DNA of 60,000 nucleotides from the NCBI GenBank assembly GCA_002633005.1, contig NMRA01000102.1:790345-850344 (forward strand), in the 5' to 3' direction. Positions 36,601 through 47,231 of the stretch are shown here, piece after piece (positions within the stretch are counted from its first letter, which is position 1; the number at the start of each line of letters is the position of its first letter). The position numbers and the translations under genes are program-made. Source of the stretch: Phoronis australis (lineage: Eukaryota; Phoronida; Phoronidae). The notes beneath the pieces were generated by a model. It had not been told where the DNA came from. It saw only the letters and a list, made by a program, of their open reading frames with translations, and did no database searches.

Positions 36601-39600
36601 GGGTGTCACCGTGATCTCGTCCACGAGACAGCTTTCCCAGAACTGCTAAACAATATGCCGTGGAATTATGACCACATTTCGTTGGTTCACTCAAAAAATG
36701 TTCAGCAAATTGAAAATTTACGAGGAAGGAAGATTCAGAAATGGTCACTTTGCATTGCTTTTTATGCCCCTATTACAAGACATTGCAATGCCTTTATTAT
36801 CTGAAAATACCACGTGGAGACCATCTGACTGGATCTAAGTAAGATATTAAGCTATTATCGAAGTAACTGCATTGAAGTAAATGCGTTTCCCAGTAGATTC
36901 AACCTACATGTACTCAGCTACGCCCAATGTTGTTACGCCTCTCTTTGAGATGAACAATGTATCCCTACTGCGATGTGCATGGCTAACAATGGTTTTCGGA
37001 CGGACGCCATTGGGGTGGCGCCCCCAATTGGGATTTTTTGTTTACCGGTAACTCAACATTTACATGTGTACCGAGTTGATGTACCTTCATAAAACGTGCA
37101 TGTGTTCCTATTGAGGGTAGTTCAACTGACGTGGATTTTGGTGCGAATCTGACAACCGTGGAGTCTACTGCTGACCATGTTGGTTTTGTTTGCATCTTCT
37201 TGACTATCTTCCATAAGTTCCTTGACAGATATTCATGACATTTGGCAAATACGTTACTATAACGTAGGAGACTTCGTAGTTACCCTTTTTATTAGTCTTG
37301 TGTTCGTTATATATCTTCAGACTTCTTGTCCTCAAAGTACATAAAATGTGTCAGGTGTGTACCTGTTGAAGAGAGCTTGCTTTTCACCACCTGTAGACCA
37401 CATTTAGTTTGGTTGCATCGCTTAACTTACTATCGAAGTCACTAGCATGTCAATACTGTGATTAAGTGAAATTTGCTCAAACTACTAAGGATCTAGACTT
37501 ACGGAACGAATCCCAACTGTCATTCAGTTGCTTACAAGAGGGCGCTTTCTTCATTTGCACTACTTAGTGAATGTTGGGTTTTAATCATTTTTTGCTAGAA
37601 CGTGAAGTAAAGTCAATTTAGAAAACGCATTTTAAAAACACCAACTGAAGAAAAGACTACCCTGATTGATATTGGATATTTTTTAATTTGATTTCAACAC
37701 TGTCTATCACAGACAGAAATGACATATTATCTGTAAAAATCATTCATATATAACATTTTTATTAAGGTTGTCTACGTAACGGCGACTGCACCGTACATAT
37801 TTCTTACTATTCTGCTGATACGGGGACTAACATTAGACGGCGCTGTGGACGGAATATTATACTTCCTCACCCCAGACTTCGAAAGACTTAAGCACAAGGA
37901 GGTGAGACCTTTTAAAAAGTAAATTCGAGCATTGCCTTCACAGAAATTTTGACATGTGTCAGTTGTTGGAGGCAGGGGTAGGTGTAATTGGCAAATAGGT
38001 ATTTATTAAGGAGACGACGACGCTTTTCCGTTACGGATGATTCCGATGCATTCTGGGCCATCTTGTGATCATTTTACAGTTCTCACGTCTGTAGTTTGGC
38101 GTCCACCTCTCTATTTGGCAGATGTGTTCCTATCTAGAAAAAAATGATTGACGTTAATTTTCGGACGGCGGGCGCCGACTACTGTGGCGACAGTTTGATT
38201 TTGCGTCAGCGACTCAAGAAAATGTTCAGAGATTATCGGAAGTGGCCAAGCCCAAAACTTCGATTTCCAAAATGCATGTGACTTGAGTTGGTAACGGAAA
38301 TGCAACTCTATTACAGCGATGACTATATAATTATGGGACCTATTTTATGAGAGTAATTCGATTTTCATTTTTATCCAGCTGTTATAATGTGAAGGCAGTT
38401 TTTTTGCAAAAATGGGCTCCGGCTGCAAGTGAAGCCCCCTTGAAGTAATGAATGTGTGTAGAATTGACCGGAAGGCGTCTTTCTTAAAACACTTCCGTAT
38501 ACGTCTGTTACAGGTATGGGCACTAGGGGCGCTACAGATTTTCTTTTCGCTTGGGCCAGCTTGGGGAAGTCTTATAACTATGTCAAGTTATAACAAGTTC
38601 CATCACAATGTTTACAGGTATGTTGCTTGTTTTCATTTTAGTAAGGTGACAAATTTGACCAGTGCTGGATATTCAGGAATGCAAAGGAGCAATTTCCTGG
38701 TGTCCCCTCACAGATGAGTCCTTAATATGTAGGACACAGACATGCAGAACACACGAAAAGATGGGAATTACTTAGACCATAGCGCCCTTTACGTGTCAGC
38801 ATTGTCACTTAGTACGATCACCTACACTGTTTTTGTATTGATCGTGTAAAACATTGAGTCATTGGTAGATGCTCATGCTCGCATTCCCACAATGTTGATT
38901 TAGACACCTGTGGGGATGTTTTTCTCTATGTTTCTGTTTTCGCTTTAGTTTCGAACGGGGACTGTCCATCCCGGGCTCCATCCTTCATTTAGCGTTGTTG
39001 TGGTTTAATAGTATTCCTGGAAAAAGAAACGCACGGAATTGTGAGGGTTCATTACATGTTAAAGAAAATGTTTGAAGTTGGTATTTAACATTACGCTATA
39101 TCTCACAAATACAAATAGTAGTGATAATGAAACACATAGTCGCAGTTTCAAAATCGGAATTCATAAACCGAATTGCATCGTCCACACTGACATTTCCATT
39201 CGGTGATTTCTACGCAGTACTGACTTTCATTGCATAGACTATCTCACGCTTCTTATTCTAGGGATGCAATGATTGTACCAGTTGTGAACTGCCTTACAAG
39301 TTTCTACGCTGGTTTTGTAATTTTCTCTGTGATTGGTTTCATGGCGAAAGCGGCCAAGAGTACAGTTCCAGATGTCATTACGCAAGGTAAGAACGAGCCG
39401 TCAGTTTCCTTGCTTTTTAGCAGCAGTTCCACTGGAAGCACACCCCCCCACCTCATAAGAAACTCGTGGGTACCGAAAAGAGGTGACTTCAAAATGTCTG
39501 TATCCCTAATGCTTTTTACCTTCGTGCAGTTTGTAATAACCGTTTATTTCATTTGATACTCAATGTAATGGTCGAAGTCAGATAGCAGGCAAACACATGC

Positions 39601-42600
39601 AATAGCTTGCGTTCTATTTATTACACAATATGTGACAATTCGTTATTTTATTTTGTATTCCACTACTCTATACTGGAAGTTCATTTACTTTACGTTAGAT
39701 ATCATTAACTTACTATACAGTACGTGTTTCCCCAGTTTATCCACGCTCATTCGATACAATAATATTCGTTCTTTTCCGTACGACATTACAACGTACACGA
39801 TAACATCACACGGAAATGGAGGAATTTTGTACCGAACGACCTTAGGTATATCATTATTTTGCGGACGTTTCTACTCCTTGTGGTTGGTTTCGTATTAAGT
39901 TGTTTTATTTCCGGTTCCCAATTGGTTGCTAGGTCAGGTGTATGTTTCTTTGTCAGTATCCGTTGGATGTTTCAATTCTTTGATTTCCTCCTTGTGTTCT
40001 CTCATGTTACGTGTTTTTATAACATCTTGTTACCTATTGTTATTTGTTGACGAAGAACGCACGTTCGGATGACTCGGTCATTAATGTATGCATGTTAGTT
40101 TTTACCTTCTTTAATGTGATATTTTATTTGTTAACGGCATGCCATAGCTTACACTCACATCCCAGTCAACAATGTCTCTGTTTTCAGGACCTGGACTTGC
40201 GTTCGTGGCATACCCGGAGGCATTGACAAAGCTCCCCATATCACCAATGTGGGCCATTATGTTCTTTCTGACACTCCTTACTATAGGGTTGGATAGCCAG
40301 GTACGCTTAACGAGTTTTCCAAATGTGGCTTAACATCTGTGACCGCAAATATTTTTGTTTCCAATCGCGTTGTTTTTTTAATCTTCATTACGTTTTTTGT
40401 CCAACCGTTGGCGACTAGCAGATCTTTTAGCTGTCAAAAGTCATGTATGCCATGGCATAGACACAAACACACATTCAAAGTTATACAAGCGTATCTGCTA
40501 ATTTCAAACCCCAGAAAAAAAACATCATTTCATTAATCTCGGGCATCAAAATCCAACCTGAGACATTGTTCGGTAAAGCCTTTCTGGTTATTTTACAGTT
40601 TGGTATGTTGGAGACAGTAATCAGCGGGATCATTGACGAATATCCACGATATCTGCGCAACCGGAAGGTGTTGTCGTGTGGTGTTGTCTGCCTCTTGCAA
40701 TTCCTCCTTGGCATTCCTCTTGTTACGCAGGTGACGTAGTTCTTAATGACTCTTTCCTGTTGTTCCCAAAAGTAGCTTCAGATTGTGATGAAGTAATTGC
40801 ACACGTCTAATATTTTAACAGGAAATTATTTCAAAAACCTAATGAATGTGCAGTATTGTGTGATTGTCTAAAACTCAAAAATCGTTGCCAAAGTCAAATT
40901 GTTGCATGGGACAACTCGTACAGTACGCTAACACTAAAGACCCTTAGTCACCAAACGCTAAAAGCGCGCCTAAGCCAGACAGTAACTAACTCGCCATTTT
41001 GTAAAGATTACATGTAATTAAATGCGTGGCTCAGCAGCGCTGCTGAAGAAAATCTATTCGCTAATTAATGCAACAATTTTAAGAATTCCAAGACGTCTAA
41101 TGTTTACTTTTCAATGTCACAGTCATGTTTGACGTTTGCCTTACTTATTGTTCGATTTTTTTCGTTTGACCCGTCCACTCTCGTACAAAGTGTACGAATT
41201 GCCTGGTTCATGTATCAGGAATGGGACTGAATAGTTACCGCCATTTCAGCCATTGAGCCCAGCTATCAGAAGTGGAAAGCGAGGTAATACGCTTACTTGA
41301 ACCGGTTGATGTTCTCGGAGCATAATCACTGCATCACCACTTCCGGTTCGAATAAGTTCTACTTTTGTTTAACTTCCTGTTCATAAACTCGACAGAAAAT
41401 GTTCAAAATACCGAATTTTATGAAGCAAAATATGTCAAATTGACCAAAAGCACTTAAAAAGGTAGCCGTCCCCGCTTAAACAGAAGCTGTAATAGTCAAC
41501 AGGCTAGCTCTTCAGTCATAAATTAAACTTTCGTTGACTAAGTAAAAATAGTGAACCGGTGTCCCGCTTGAATTCGTTTTAGGCCGGAGTTTACATTTTT
41601 CAAGTAATGGATTGGTACATAGGAGCCATTGGGGTCATGTTAATCGCCTTGCTCGAATGCCTCGTGGTGGCGTGGGTGTATGGTAGGTAAAACTAGATAT
41701 TAATGTATAGATAGTTATATAACAGGATTTCTCCACAATTATTCTCAAGACAACGGAAATGTCAGACGTCAGTTTTTCTTACAAATTGTTGAAATCTAAT
41801 TAGAACCAACATCATGTATTATTCATCACACCGATGCAGTTTAATACAATCTGATTTTTACTGACGCTGTGTTATGAAAAAAACAGTTTGTCTCATTTAC
41901 TGAAGTGCGTCAAGATTTTATGTCTTTCCAATTATTTTGTTTAGGAGCTACTCGTTTCCGTAAAGAGATTGCTATGATGACTGGTACCATGCCGTCAGTC
42001 ATCTGGGAAGTTTTCTGGCGCGGGATTTCACCCGTTGTCATATTTGTAAGTATTAGTATTGCTGGCACGTTTTGCTGATAGCTGAAAATGCAAGTTTTGC
42101 GTCGCAAAATTTTATTTACTTTCCTAACTAGAAACTTGAATGATTAAAACACGACTGCGGTGATGTTCGGATGATTTCAATTAGTTTGTCAGTCTTGTTT
42201 TTGACTGTGGCTCAAAGTCTTCCAAGTCGAATTCCTTGATGGATTTCCATGAAATATCATGTTTGTTTCTATTTGCATATCGGGAAGTGTACATTTGGCA
42301 TGGATTTTGAGCTTGGTTCGAATATACTGTGTAGCTTGCAATTGGTAATTTGTGTTTTCGTTTAGTTTATCTCGATACCTAACGAGTTGGTTTTTCATGG
42401 GATTTCGCAAATAAAACATTAACACGAACACAACAGCCCAGTCCCGTTTCAGACGAATTTGACCTACGCCACGCCCCCCTGGTGGCTTTCTCGCGTAATG
42501 TACTTATTGGGACAAGACTGAGCGTCCTAGGAGTTATTTTATCGTTGCATAATTTAATGGAAGTATTTGAAATAACGACCATCCCTTTCATCTGCGCATC

Positions 42601-44260
42601 TGCACTGAGTGCATGTCAACTATCCGCGATAATTTGAGATATTAAAAACAGGGTCCTTTCGTCAATAGCACCACCTAGTGAATTTCGCGTCGCTTTGGTC
42701 TATATTAGGCTATGTCGATTCAGCTTACGCGGGTGTCACTTGATGCGTTGTTCTTCATCATGCATTTAATGTTTTGCTTTAAGCTAGCGTTCTAATTTAC
42801 GTTTCAACAGGTGGCGCTCATTGTTGGTCTCCAAGGCTACGGAAATCCGACTTACGGAGACTACTCGTACCCTCAGCACGTCATAACTATTGGCTGGATT
42901 CTGGCCTCCCTGTCGGTTATTCCTATACCCCTGTATATGATATATATACTGTACCACACTGAGGGCTCGTTTGTGGAGGTAATTCGTTTTAAAATGGTCT
43001 TGCACTGTAGAATTACTCTAATCGAAACTTATTACGTCAAAATCTCCATTTTGCCCCTTTGTTTAACACTCCTCCATGGTCAATCTCAGTTACCGTTACT
43101 AAAGTAATGTAGAAACCAGCCAATCATACGGGATTATATGATATATTATTTTCACAGAATAGGTATTGTTTCTGAAACAAACAAAGAAAAGGAATCCAGT
43201 TCTCTGAATCTTGCCGATTTTGCGTGCTTAAATACTCGGATAGACCTACATTGTAAATTTATGCTCGCAGATACACAAAGCCTTCATAACCTTAACAAGA
43301 TGTAGCATATACACGTACGTTAAGTTTACAAAGAAAATTAACACAAGGACGCTGATTGGCATGCGCAAACTTATGTCCAGTGGCAATCTCTCAAACGTTT
43401 CAACATCTGCGGACCCACTCTACACGTAACTAATCAATTCTATTGAGAGATATCTACAGTATATCATCCGAATATTGTATCCCGATGTTTGCCAGCATTT
43501 TTAAAAATTCTTTGCGATCTGTCATGTCGGTAGTTACTCACAGCTGCGCTGTGAGATATTCACATATTTCTCACAAATTTTAGTAGAAAATGGCTCAAAA
43601 TGTCCTCTCATGAAAGCAATTGTGTTCCATGCTAGTCAACATTTCCAGGCCCGCCGTGCTCACCGGAATTCGTAATTGGTTCTAGCCAAAGACGTTTTTG
43701 CCCTCTTACACTGATGAATGAGTTTTAATTTGAATATTCCCTATTGAAACGATTTTGTGGAATAGAAATGGATATTAGGTTGTGATTTTATTTGCGGAGA
43801 CTGTCAAAGTTCTATGGTGTCCAGTTTATTTTAAAAACTCCTGAAGGTCTTGAAGACGGCTTATGGCGAACCCGGAACCCTCTTTGAGCGGTCTGGCGTC
43901 CATAGCTGTCCTTCAGAGCGTGTTTTCGGGAGCTTCACTGTTTTAAAAATTTAAAACGGTAACAAATTTGTTACGTCAAAGCTAGGTGAATTAAATCATG
44001 CCCTTGTAAAAAAGGTACCTAACTGGTTCACTAAAATGATATCATTTTAGAGAGTAAAGAAGCAGCTTCGTCCTTCAAAGGAATGGGGTCCATGGTTGGA
44101 TGACTATAGAGACGAGTATGACCACTTGACTGGGCCTTTGCAACCAACAGAATATTACGTTAAAATGGCCTCGTTGAAAAGAAAAGGCGAAAAGAAAGAT
44201 GATACTGAAAAGGAATTGCTCAAAAGCGTCGAAAGTGTAGAGCTAAAAAATGCTGTCTGA
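27425..44260 (+). CDS. SLC6 sodium/chloride-dependent transporter, glycine-transporter-like (13 coding exons)
   Basis: This plasma-membrane neurotransmitter/amino-acid symporter has a complete 1,914-nt CDS of 637 codons. Exons: 27425-27608, 28364-28495, 29121-29397, 31000-31132, 37767-37901, 38514-38617, 39262-39386, 40188-40300, 40599-40730, 41583-41682, 41945-42045, 42811-42978, 44051-44260. All introns are GT/AG and all phases agree. The TM1 signature [15 protein letters not shown] is at residues 41-55 with NGGGAF after it. TM6 carries [20 protein letters not shown] (about 298-317) and TM8 carries LDSQF (398-402), which includes sodium/chloride-site residues. EL2 has two Cys and five sequons. 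The C-terminal tail starts with the family-typical WGPWLDDYR. Overall pattern is closest to glycine transporters and the SLC6A14 group; the substrate cannot be fixed from sequence. A polyadenylation signal follows the stop. Confidence 0.95.
28099..28325 (+). mobile_element. tRNA-derived SINE in SLC6 intron 1
   Basis: The head contains A-box-like TTGGCCTAGTAGT and B-box GGTTCGAGTCC with tRNA spacing. A body with AAATGGTTCCAGGTG, ACACCTGAGCAG and TACAACGCGTGAC follows, then an AT-rich tail. It shares head and body words with the minus-strand SINE at 15,070-15,258. It ends about 40 bases before the exon 2 acceptor, close enough to the branch-point zone to affect splicing in principle. Confidence 0.75.
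28364..28495 (+). CDS. SLC6 exon 2: TM2 and first intracellular loop
   Basis: Acceptor GATTTCAG, donor GTATGT. Encodes [19 protein letters not shown] and ELSLGQF, the conserved TM2 and loop with the family's Glu/Gly-Gln motif. Phase 1 at both ends. Confidence 0.93.
28496..29120 (+). other. SLC6 intron 2
   Basis: 625 bases; no repeat or ORF of note. The frame running through 29009-29120 into exon 3 is intronic read-through. Confidence 0.7.
29121..29397 (+). CDS. SLC6 exon 3: TM3 and glycosylated extracellular loop 2
   Basis: Acceptor TTGTTTCAG, donor GTATGT. Encodes [20 protein letters not shown]3, then EL2 with Cys146 and Cys152. EL2 carries sequons at N149, N158, N166, N175 and N184. The inter-cysteine gap (five residues) is shorter than I recall for most SLC6 members (about eight). 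Phase 1 in, phase 2 out. Confidence 0.93.
29398..30999 (+). other. SLC6 intron 3
   Basis: 1.6 kb, A+T-rich. Short ORFs on both strands carry no motif; no transposon recognised. Confidence 0.6.
31000..31132 (+). CDS. SLC6 exon 4: end of EL2 and TM4
   Basis: Acceptor TGTTTTAG; the junction makes the Gln codon CAA. Encodes [20 protein letters not shown] and [11 protein letters not shown], classic SLC6 TM4 and its following loop. Donor GTAAGC in phase 0. Confidence 0.93.
34020..35300. repeat. Degenerate dispersed/tandem repeat family, block A
   Basis: Recurring phrases include GTCCGTGGCTGTATCT, ATGAAATTTGGCAAATAGGTATC, GACGACG-rich words, TTTCGGACG and CTAGTGGCC. Each reappears every few hundred bases with heavy divergence, and the same phrases recur in blocks B, C and D. 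Ancient tandem array or decayed TE. Confidence 0.6.
36320..37400. repeat. Degenerate repeat family, block B
   Basis: Contains GACAGATATTCATGACATTTGGC, GTTCCTATTG and CAGACCCGACTACTG, variants of the phrases in block A. The run just left of about 36,300 is a separate TACATGTA-rich palindromic patch. Confidence 0.5.
37767..37901 (+). CDS. SLC6 exon 5: TM5 and start of EL3
   Basis: Acceptor TTATTAAG, donor GTGAGA, phase 0 at both ends. Encodes [20 protein letters not shown] and the EL3 segment [10 protein letters not shown], conserved in amino-acid transporters of the family. It lies between blocks B and C of the intronic repeat. Confidence 0.93.
37975..38200. repeat. Degenerate repeat family, block C (SLC6 intron 5)
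   Basis: AATTGGCAAATAGGTATTTATTAAGG followed by a GACGACGACG word and later GCAGATGTGTTCCTAT match the phrases of blocks A and D, including the 'lower-half' motif TTTTCGGACGG. Confidence 0.55.
38514..38617 (+). CDS. SLC6 exon 6: TM6 substrate-site segment
   Basis: Acceptor TGTTACAG, donor GTATGT. Encodes [19 protein letters not shown] then [13 protein letters not shown]. This unwound helix forms part of the substrate and ion sites. SLGPAWGS differs from the SLS-type start of this helix that I recall for vertebrate glycine transporters. Phase 0 in, phase 2 out. Confidence 0.93.
39262..39386 (+). CDS. SLC6 exon 7: IL3 and TM7
   Basis: Acceptor TTATTCTAG, donor GTAAGA. Encodes [21 protein letters not shown]7, then [16 protein letters not shown] of the extracellular loop. 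Phase 2 in, phase 1 out. Confidence 0.93.
39387..40187 (+). other. SLC6 intron 7
   Basis: Short hydrophobic ORFs in this T-rich intron (39632-40050) are composition artefacts. Nothing else seen. Confidence 0.6.
40188..40300 (+). CDS. SLC6 exon 8: EL4 and first half of TM8
   Basis: Acceptor GTTTTCAG, donor GTACGC. Encodes [17 protein letters not shown], the conserved re-entrant EL4, then TM8 up to GLDSQ. Phase 1 in, phase 0 out; total lengths keep frame. Confidence 0.93.
40599..40730 (+). CDS. SLC6 exon 9: TM8 end, IL4, TM9
   Basis: Acceptor ATTTTACAG, donor GTGACG. Encodes [20 protein letters not shown] and TM9 ending LLGIPLVTQ. Phase 0 at both ends. Confidence 0.93.
40731..41582 (+). other. 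SLC6 intron 9
   Basis: Contains a perfect 16-base palindrome TCAGCAGCGCTGCTGA at 41,031-41,046. Otherwise unremarkable. Confidence 0.6.
41583..41682 (+). CDS. SLC6 exon 10: EL5 and TM10
   Basis: Acceptor CGTTTTAG, donor GTAGGT. Encodes [12 protein letters not shown] and the helix ending CLVVAWVYG. Phase 0 in, phase 1 out. Confidence 0.93.
41945..42045 (+). CDS. SLC6 exon 11: IL5 and start of TM11
   Basis: Acceptor TTTGTTTAG, donor GTAAGT. Encodes [17 protein letters not shown], the typical cytosolic loop, then [15 protein letters not shown]. Phase 1 in, phase 0 out. Confidence 0.93.
42046..42810 (+). other. SLC6 intron 11
   Basis: Contains TTCCATGAAATATCATGTTTG and TTTCATGGGATTTCGCAAA words like those of the degenerate intronic repeat, but too few to call a block. 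No gene. Confidence 0.5.
42811..42978 (+). CDS. SLC6 exon 12: TM11 end and TM12
   Basis: Acceptor TTCAACAG, donor GTAATT. Encodes [20 protein letters not shown], then [18 protein letters not shown]12. Phase 0 at both ends. Confidence 0.93.
42979..44050 (+). other. SLC6 intron 12
   Basis: 1.07 kb between the last two exons. Read-through of exon 12 to 43,107 is intronic. No repeat or ORF of note. Confidence 0.6.
44051..44260 (+). CDS. SLC6 exon 13: cytosolic C-terminus and stop
   Basis: Acceptor ATTTTAG. Encodes [20 protein letters not shown], then a Lys/Glu-rich tail ending ELKNAV before TGA. WGPWL is the family hallmark after TM12. Confidence 0.93.
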   Translation, partial: RVKKQLRPSKEWGPWLDDYRDEYDHLTGPLQPTEYYVKMASLKRKGEKKDDTEKELLKSVESVELKNAV

Positions 44261-44275
44261 GCACGTTGAACGTAA

Positions 44276-44281
44276 AATAAA
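44276..44281 (+). terminator. Polyadenylation signal AATAAA for the SLC6 gene
   Basis: A canonical hexamer begins 16 bases after the stop codon, implying a very short 3' UTR if used. Other A-rich hexamers further on are weaker. Confidence 0.6.
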
Positions 44282-46020
44282 GTATACTCATATATTTACC
44301 ATGTAGGTGAACGCGGGTGAATCCGTTTTTCACCACGCTCTGTGCTTCAATAGTATCCCTCGTATTAGGCAGGGCCTAATTCAATGGACGAGCTTTAGTA
44401 AATATCCAATACACGGGTCTGGTCGAAAAGTTTCCTGTCTTTATACTGTATGCTTGCTTGCTCGCAGTTTAAACTGATGTTTTTTTTTCAAAATAACATC
44501 GACAGATTTTGACAAAGATCCACCAAAATTAAAGAAAACTCTTGCCAGAACTATTCGGCAGTGTAGAAGAGGTTGTGTCGCAACTAGCGTTGTTGGCGAG
44601 GTTTATTGTGACGTCACTGTTCCTAGCCGCTAGTTGTTTATTGATGCGATCACTTGCGCAGTAAGATGTTGCGATTTCGACATTGTAAATGGAGCAACTT
44701 TTATCTAAATTTTGTCGAGAACTAGTAGGACTGAATTGAAAAGGTTTCTCGTCGGAGATAACTGAACCTTTTTATTATCGGTTTTGTGCAAATTTCGACG
44801 TTATCCACTTTACTTTGAAAAATGTTGTTTCTGGTGGTATACAAATGTGGACCGATCCCGTTAGCAAAATCATGTTGTCGAGTGGGAACAACATTACCAT
44901 TTCAAGATTCGTGTAGTCTGACATGAAGGAGTTATCGGTATATGTGGGTCTTATTGTACGACTACTGATATTTCCTATCCCCAATTTCATCGACTGTGAT
45001 TTAAATAATATATGCCGTTTCCTGCTTGCGAAGTACGACGTCGTCTTCTCGGTAGCTTTATACAATCAGGTGTTTGGTTTCTGCAGCTTGTATTTTGGTC
45101 ATAACAAGAATATCGACGTGTGGTTGACGTCCGAGTGGCTTGAATTACACAAATGATATTTCATGGCTAGCCGGGCAACGTCACCCCATAAAAGAGGTCA
45201 TAGTACCGTGTTTTAGCCAATCAGAATTCAGAAGTATCAGTGGTCGTATATAAGAACTTATGATAATACTAGAACTGTATTTCGCTCTGTTTAGTTGGTT
45301 TCAAAATTAAAATTGAATTGGACCGTTTACTTTTGTGAAATCTGACTCACAAATCGTCCTTTCCAATACTCGATTTGTTACTAAGAAGAACACCGAATCT
45401 ATCGGATACTCGAAAAACCTATTTTGAGTTTACTGGAGTTGGCAAACTCTAACATCAAGAATTTGAACACGGTGGTGCATACACATTGCCTGTCACTTGA
45501 ACTGCCTATTCATTTGGATTTGATAAATGTGGCAATGTGTTATACCCCAAAGCGCTTTGGTTGAAAATTCAACTTTCGCAGCTAAGCAGGAGAGAAATTC
45601 CCCTTTAACCTTTTTAAGACCAATGTCGATTCACTTGTGATCTGAATTAGTAATAATAGCCGCACAACGATGAGGAAGTGCTCTGAAAGGATTGGGAGAC
45701 TGTTGTAGTGAATATAAGAGATTAGTGAGGAGGAGTGTTTTTTTTTAACCTGGGAGCGACACATTAGTCGTGGGTGGACTTATATCTGGTATTTTTGTAT
45801 CCTTCAACGTATTTAAGGGTTGCCGCTTTAACCTTGAATTTATTTCAAATTCGTGCGACAGATGGCATAATCGGTAGCCACCATCCGGGGATGGTGGCAC
45901 CCAGGGTAGTGAACTGAAGGGCGACAAGCTAGGGAGCCTAGAATATTTGCCGTGATCTGTGATATTTGGCAAAACCAAGTTGTGAATCGTAAAATTGATA
46001 GTTTAAAATGTCTGATCCCT

Positions 46021-46072
46021 CACGTCACCCCCTCCACCCCCCTCCACCCCCCCTCCACCNNNNNNTTCTCCN
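46021..46072. repeat. C-rich minisatellite with assembly gap
   Basis: Three to four units of CCCCTCCACC lead into six Ns (46060-46065) and a further N at 46072. The minus strand is G-rich with repeated GGGG/GGAGG runs, able to form a quadruplex, which probably caused the sequencing gap. Confidence 0.9.
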
Positions 46073-47231
46073 GGTAGCAAAATAAACCGTGACAAGAGGT
46101 AGAAGCGCATACATGTACAAGAAGAGAGCGTGAACGTAACACACGGCGGGAAACTCACACAAATAAGGAAACACGACCAACCTGCGGTAATGACTCCTGT
46201 GAGCTGCACGTGTCATTCAGAACAGGTTTTTCATGGCTGATCAACAGATACTTCAAAATCTTAACCGAAGTGTATCATTTTCCATATATCCAATAGTGGT
46301 ATTATACACTGTTTCCTTCCTAGATATTTTCCGACGACGTTGACGCAAACATGCTCTCGAGTGGGTCAACACTGCAATTACAGTGGTGCGAGAGAGTAAT
46401 CTAACGCTGCTCACGAGAGTAAGGACGGAGCCATCCATGCATTCGACACTTAAATTTATAAAGTGTTACATCTAGAAACTTGTCCCAATCTTTCACGACT
46501 GGGGTTGTATTTCATGACGAGGTTACGTGACTATATATCCTATCGGATAGTAAAAAACCAGGTACACCTGGTTTGACGATTTCGACGTTGTCGCGTATGA
46601 TGCTGTTATAGGGGCACAGAACAATTCTCACAAGGTTTTGCCTAGCAGAACGCACATCAATGGCTTGTCATATTTTCTTCACTCCGTCGAAAACCGTATG
46701 CCAACTGTGAAGACTTATGAGTTATTTCACATCAAAAGCCCCACACATGGTTACAGACTGGAACTTTATATCTTCTTGTATTTTTGCCCCTTTCACTCCA
46801 GCTGATTAGCAACGTAGTTTTAAAAGCAAAGAGTTGGTCCTATTCACCGCAAAACTACCACTTACCTGCAGATGCCCGACACAAGCCAACATTAGTAGAT
46901 TCTGAAGGCAAATTGCTTCAGAGTGTGCTGTCAACCAACCAGTTCTTTTAAATTCTGGTTTGTTTTAGGGCCACCTGAAATCTCAGTCGATTTCTCATTC
47001 GCTACTGGGCAATGCAGTAATGCAGCACGGTGCCGTCAGTTGAAGAAGAGTGCAAATGATTACAGCCGAACAAGTGGTATTTTCTCACTTCAGCATGTTC
47101 AAAAATACAAACAAACCAGGTTCACTTAGCATCGAATTCCTAAAAAATTCCCAAAGCCCGGTCTACTCCTAAAATTTAATTGTTTGCCGAACTGAAAATC
47201 GGTGACGGTTAACTCAGTGTTCAGTGCCACC

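Larger units (their letters stand above)
31133..37766 (+). other. SLC6 intron 4 (6.6 kb), repeat-rich
   Basis: The largest intron. The first 2.9 kb holds only a short hairpin near 31,455-31,480 (TTCGCAGC and GCTGCGAA). From about 34.0 kb much of it consists of the degenerate repeat family described separately. No internal gene recognised. Confidence 0.6.

Noticed and set aside
39632-40050. Hydrophobic ORFs inside SLC6 intron 7
   Set aside because: T-rich intron composition gives Phe/Leu/Ile-rich translations; the flanking exons splice cleanly across.
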